5,924 nucleotides of DNA from Treponema sp. (GTDB lineage Bacteria > Spirochaetota > Spirochaetia > Treponematales > Breznakiellaceae), in contig JAITLF010000305.1 of the NCBI GenBank assembly GCA_031278025.1, positions 1-5,924 of the forward strand, given 5' to 3'. Position 1 is the first letter of the stretch, and each line of letters opens with the position of its first letter. Of this stretch, positions 5,504 through 5,924 are shown in pieces. Below the pieces are notes generated by a model, which made no database searches, had not been told where the DNA came from, and saw only the letters and a program-made list of their open reading frames with translations. The position numbers were made by a program, and so were the translations under genes.

Positions 5504-5584
5504 GTGAATTTTAAAAAACCTTTGCCGTTTAATCTTGGGGAAACCCAGGACCGGAATTGGCCCCGGAGACAAAAAACGCCGTGA
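5504..5584 (+). CDS. Possible 26-codon leader ORF overlapping the potA start
   Basis: A GTG at 5504 opens a 26-codon frame beginning MNFKKPLPFNLGE and ending in TGA at 5582-5584. The stop overlaps the potA GTG as GTGA, the classic arrangement for translational coupling. An AGGA core lies 10 nt upstream of the start and a GGA 4 nt upstream, so the initiation signal is only fair. The peptide is basic and resembles nothing I know. It may be a regulatory leader peptide or a chance frame. Confidence 0.27.
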   Translation: MNFKKPLPFNLGETQDRNWPRRQKTP

Positions 5585-5924
5585 GCGGGCGGGAACTCCT
5601 GCGATTGGAGGGGATAACCAAGAAATTCGGGGACGCCGAGGTGTTGAAGGGGATAGACCTCTCCGTTAGCGCCGGGGAATTCATTACCCTTTTGGGGTCT
5701 TCGGGCTGCGGGAAAACCACCACCCTCCGGATTATTGCCGGGCTTGAATACGCGGACTCAGGGCGGGTGTATCTGGCCGGGCAGGATATAAGCGGCTTTG
5801 AGCCCAACAGGCGGAACGTGAACATGGTGTTCCAGAATTACGCCCTGTTCCCGCACATGACTGTGGAATCGAATATCGGGTACGGCCTGCGGATCAAGGG
5901 CCGGCCAAAAGCGGAAATCCGTAC
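5581..5924 (+). CDS. potA: Spermidine/putrescine ABC transporter ATP-binding protein PotA (5' part)
   Basis: The first 114 codons of an ABC ATPase, cut by the window edge. It opens with LLRLEGITKKFG, then the Walker A loop GSSGCGKTT (about residues 39-47), and the Q-loop block N-V-N-M-V-F-Q-N-Y-A-L-F-P-H-M-T-V (about 84-100). The P-N-R-R-N-V-N before it and Y-G-L-R-I-K-G after it are the form typical of PotA rather than of sugar or sulfate importers. PotA is the cytoplasmic motor of the PotABCD polyamine importer; potB, potC and potD are expected downstream. I chose the GTG at 5581 because it fits the family N terminus and overlaps the leader-ORF stop as GTGA; GGAG lies 12 nt upstream, a long spacing. 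A TTG at 5557, with AGGA 6 nt before it, would add 8 residues and is the main alternative. Confidence 0.88.
   Translation, partial: MSGRELLRLEGITKKFGDAEVLKGIDLSVSAGEFITLLGSSGCGKTTTLRIIAGLEYADSGRVYLAGQDISGFEPNRRNVNMVFQNYALFPHMTVESNIGYGLRIKGRPKAEIR

Noticed and set aside
1..5924. CRISPR array, tRNA, rRNA, transposase or attachment site
   Set aside because: I found no regularly spaced repeats, cloverleaf-like segments, transposase motifs or long terminal repeats on either strand.

Overview
The window reads as a piece of a moderately GC-rich bacterial chromosome with short intergenic gaps, sigma70-type promoters and frequent GTG starts. A GerW/YtfJ-family gene paired with a DUF2953 gene, a PotA-type ATPase and a clostridial-style small-protein/P-type-ATPase pair would fit a spirochaete (Treponema-like) or a Firmicute. 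I lean to a non-sporulating, anaerobic, treponeme-like host, but this is inference from gene content and style, not from a marker gene.

Layout. Positions 1-954, minus strand: a DUF2953 membrane-anchored protein followed by a GerW/YtfJ-family protein, the order known from Bacillus ytfI-ytfJ, then a purine-rich stretch that probably leads into another minus-strand gene beyond the edge. Positions 955-1051: a divergent intergenic region with a promoter and short inverted repeats. Positions 1052-3404, plus strand: a two-gene operon of a small single-pass membrane protein (DUF6110-like) and a P1B-type metal ATPase with a CxxC-less N-terminal HMA-like domain and a Ser-Cys-Ala membrane motif. Positions 3405-3501: a perfect 11-bp inverted repeat, probably a terminator. 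Positions 3502-4077, minus strand: an orphan C-terminal piece of a type III restriction/DEAD-helicase-like protein carrying a PD-ExK nuclease motif. Positions 4078-4382: no convincing gene. Positions 4383-5240, minus strand: a HAD-family phosphatase-like protein, possibly translated from a leaderless message. Positions 5241-5580: a divergent region with a good promoter for potA and a possible short leader ORF. Positions 5581 to the edge: the first third of potA, the ATPase of a spermidine/putrescine ABC importer.

The most interesting part is the small-protein/ATPase pair. It matches my memory of the core of ferrosome loci (FezA-type membrane protein plus FezB-type P1B-6 ATPase), which build membrane-bound iron-phosphate granules in some anaerobes. 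If confirmed, this would be a minimal ferrosome locus in this lineage. The assignment rests on motif and family recognition, not on a search. The remaining genes look like ordinary housekeeping genes or, for the nuclease fragment, the debris of a lost defence gene.
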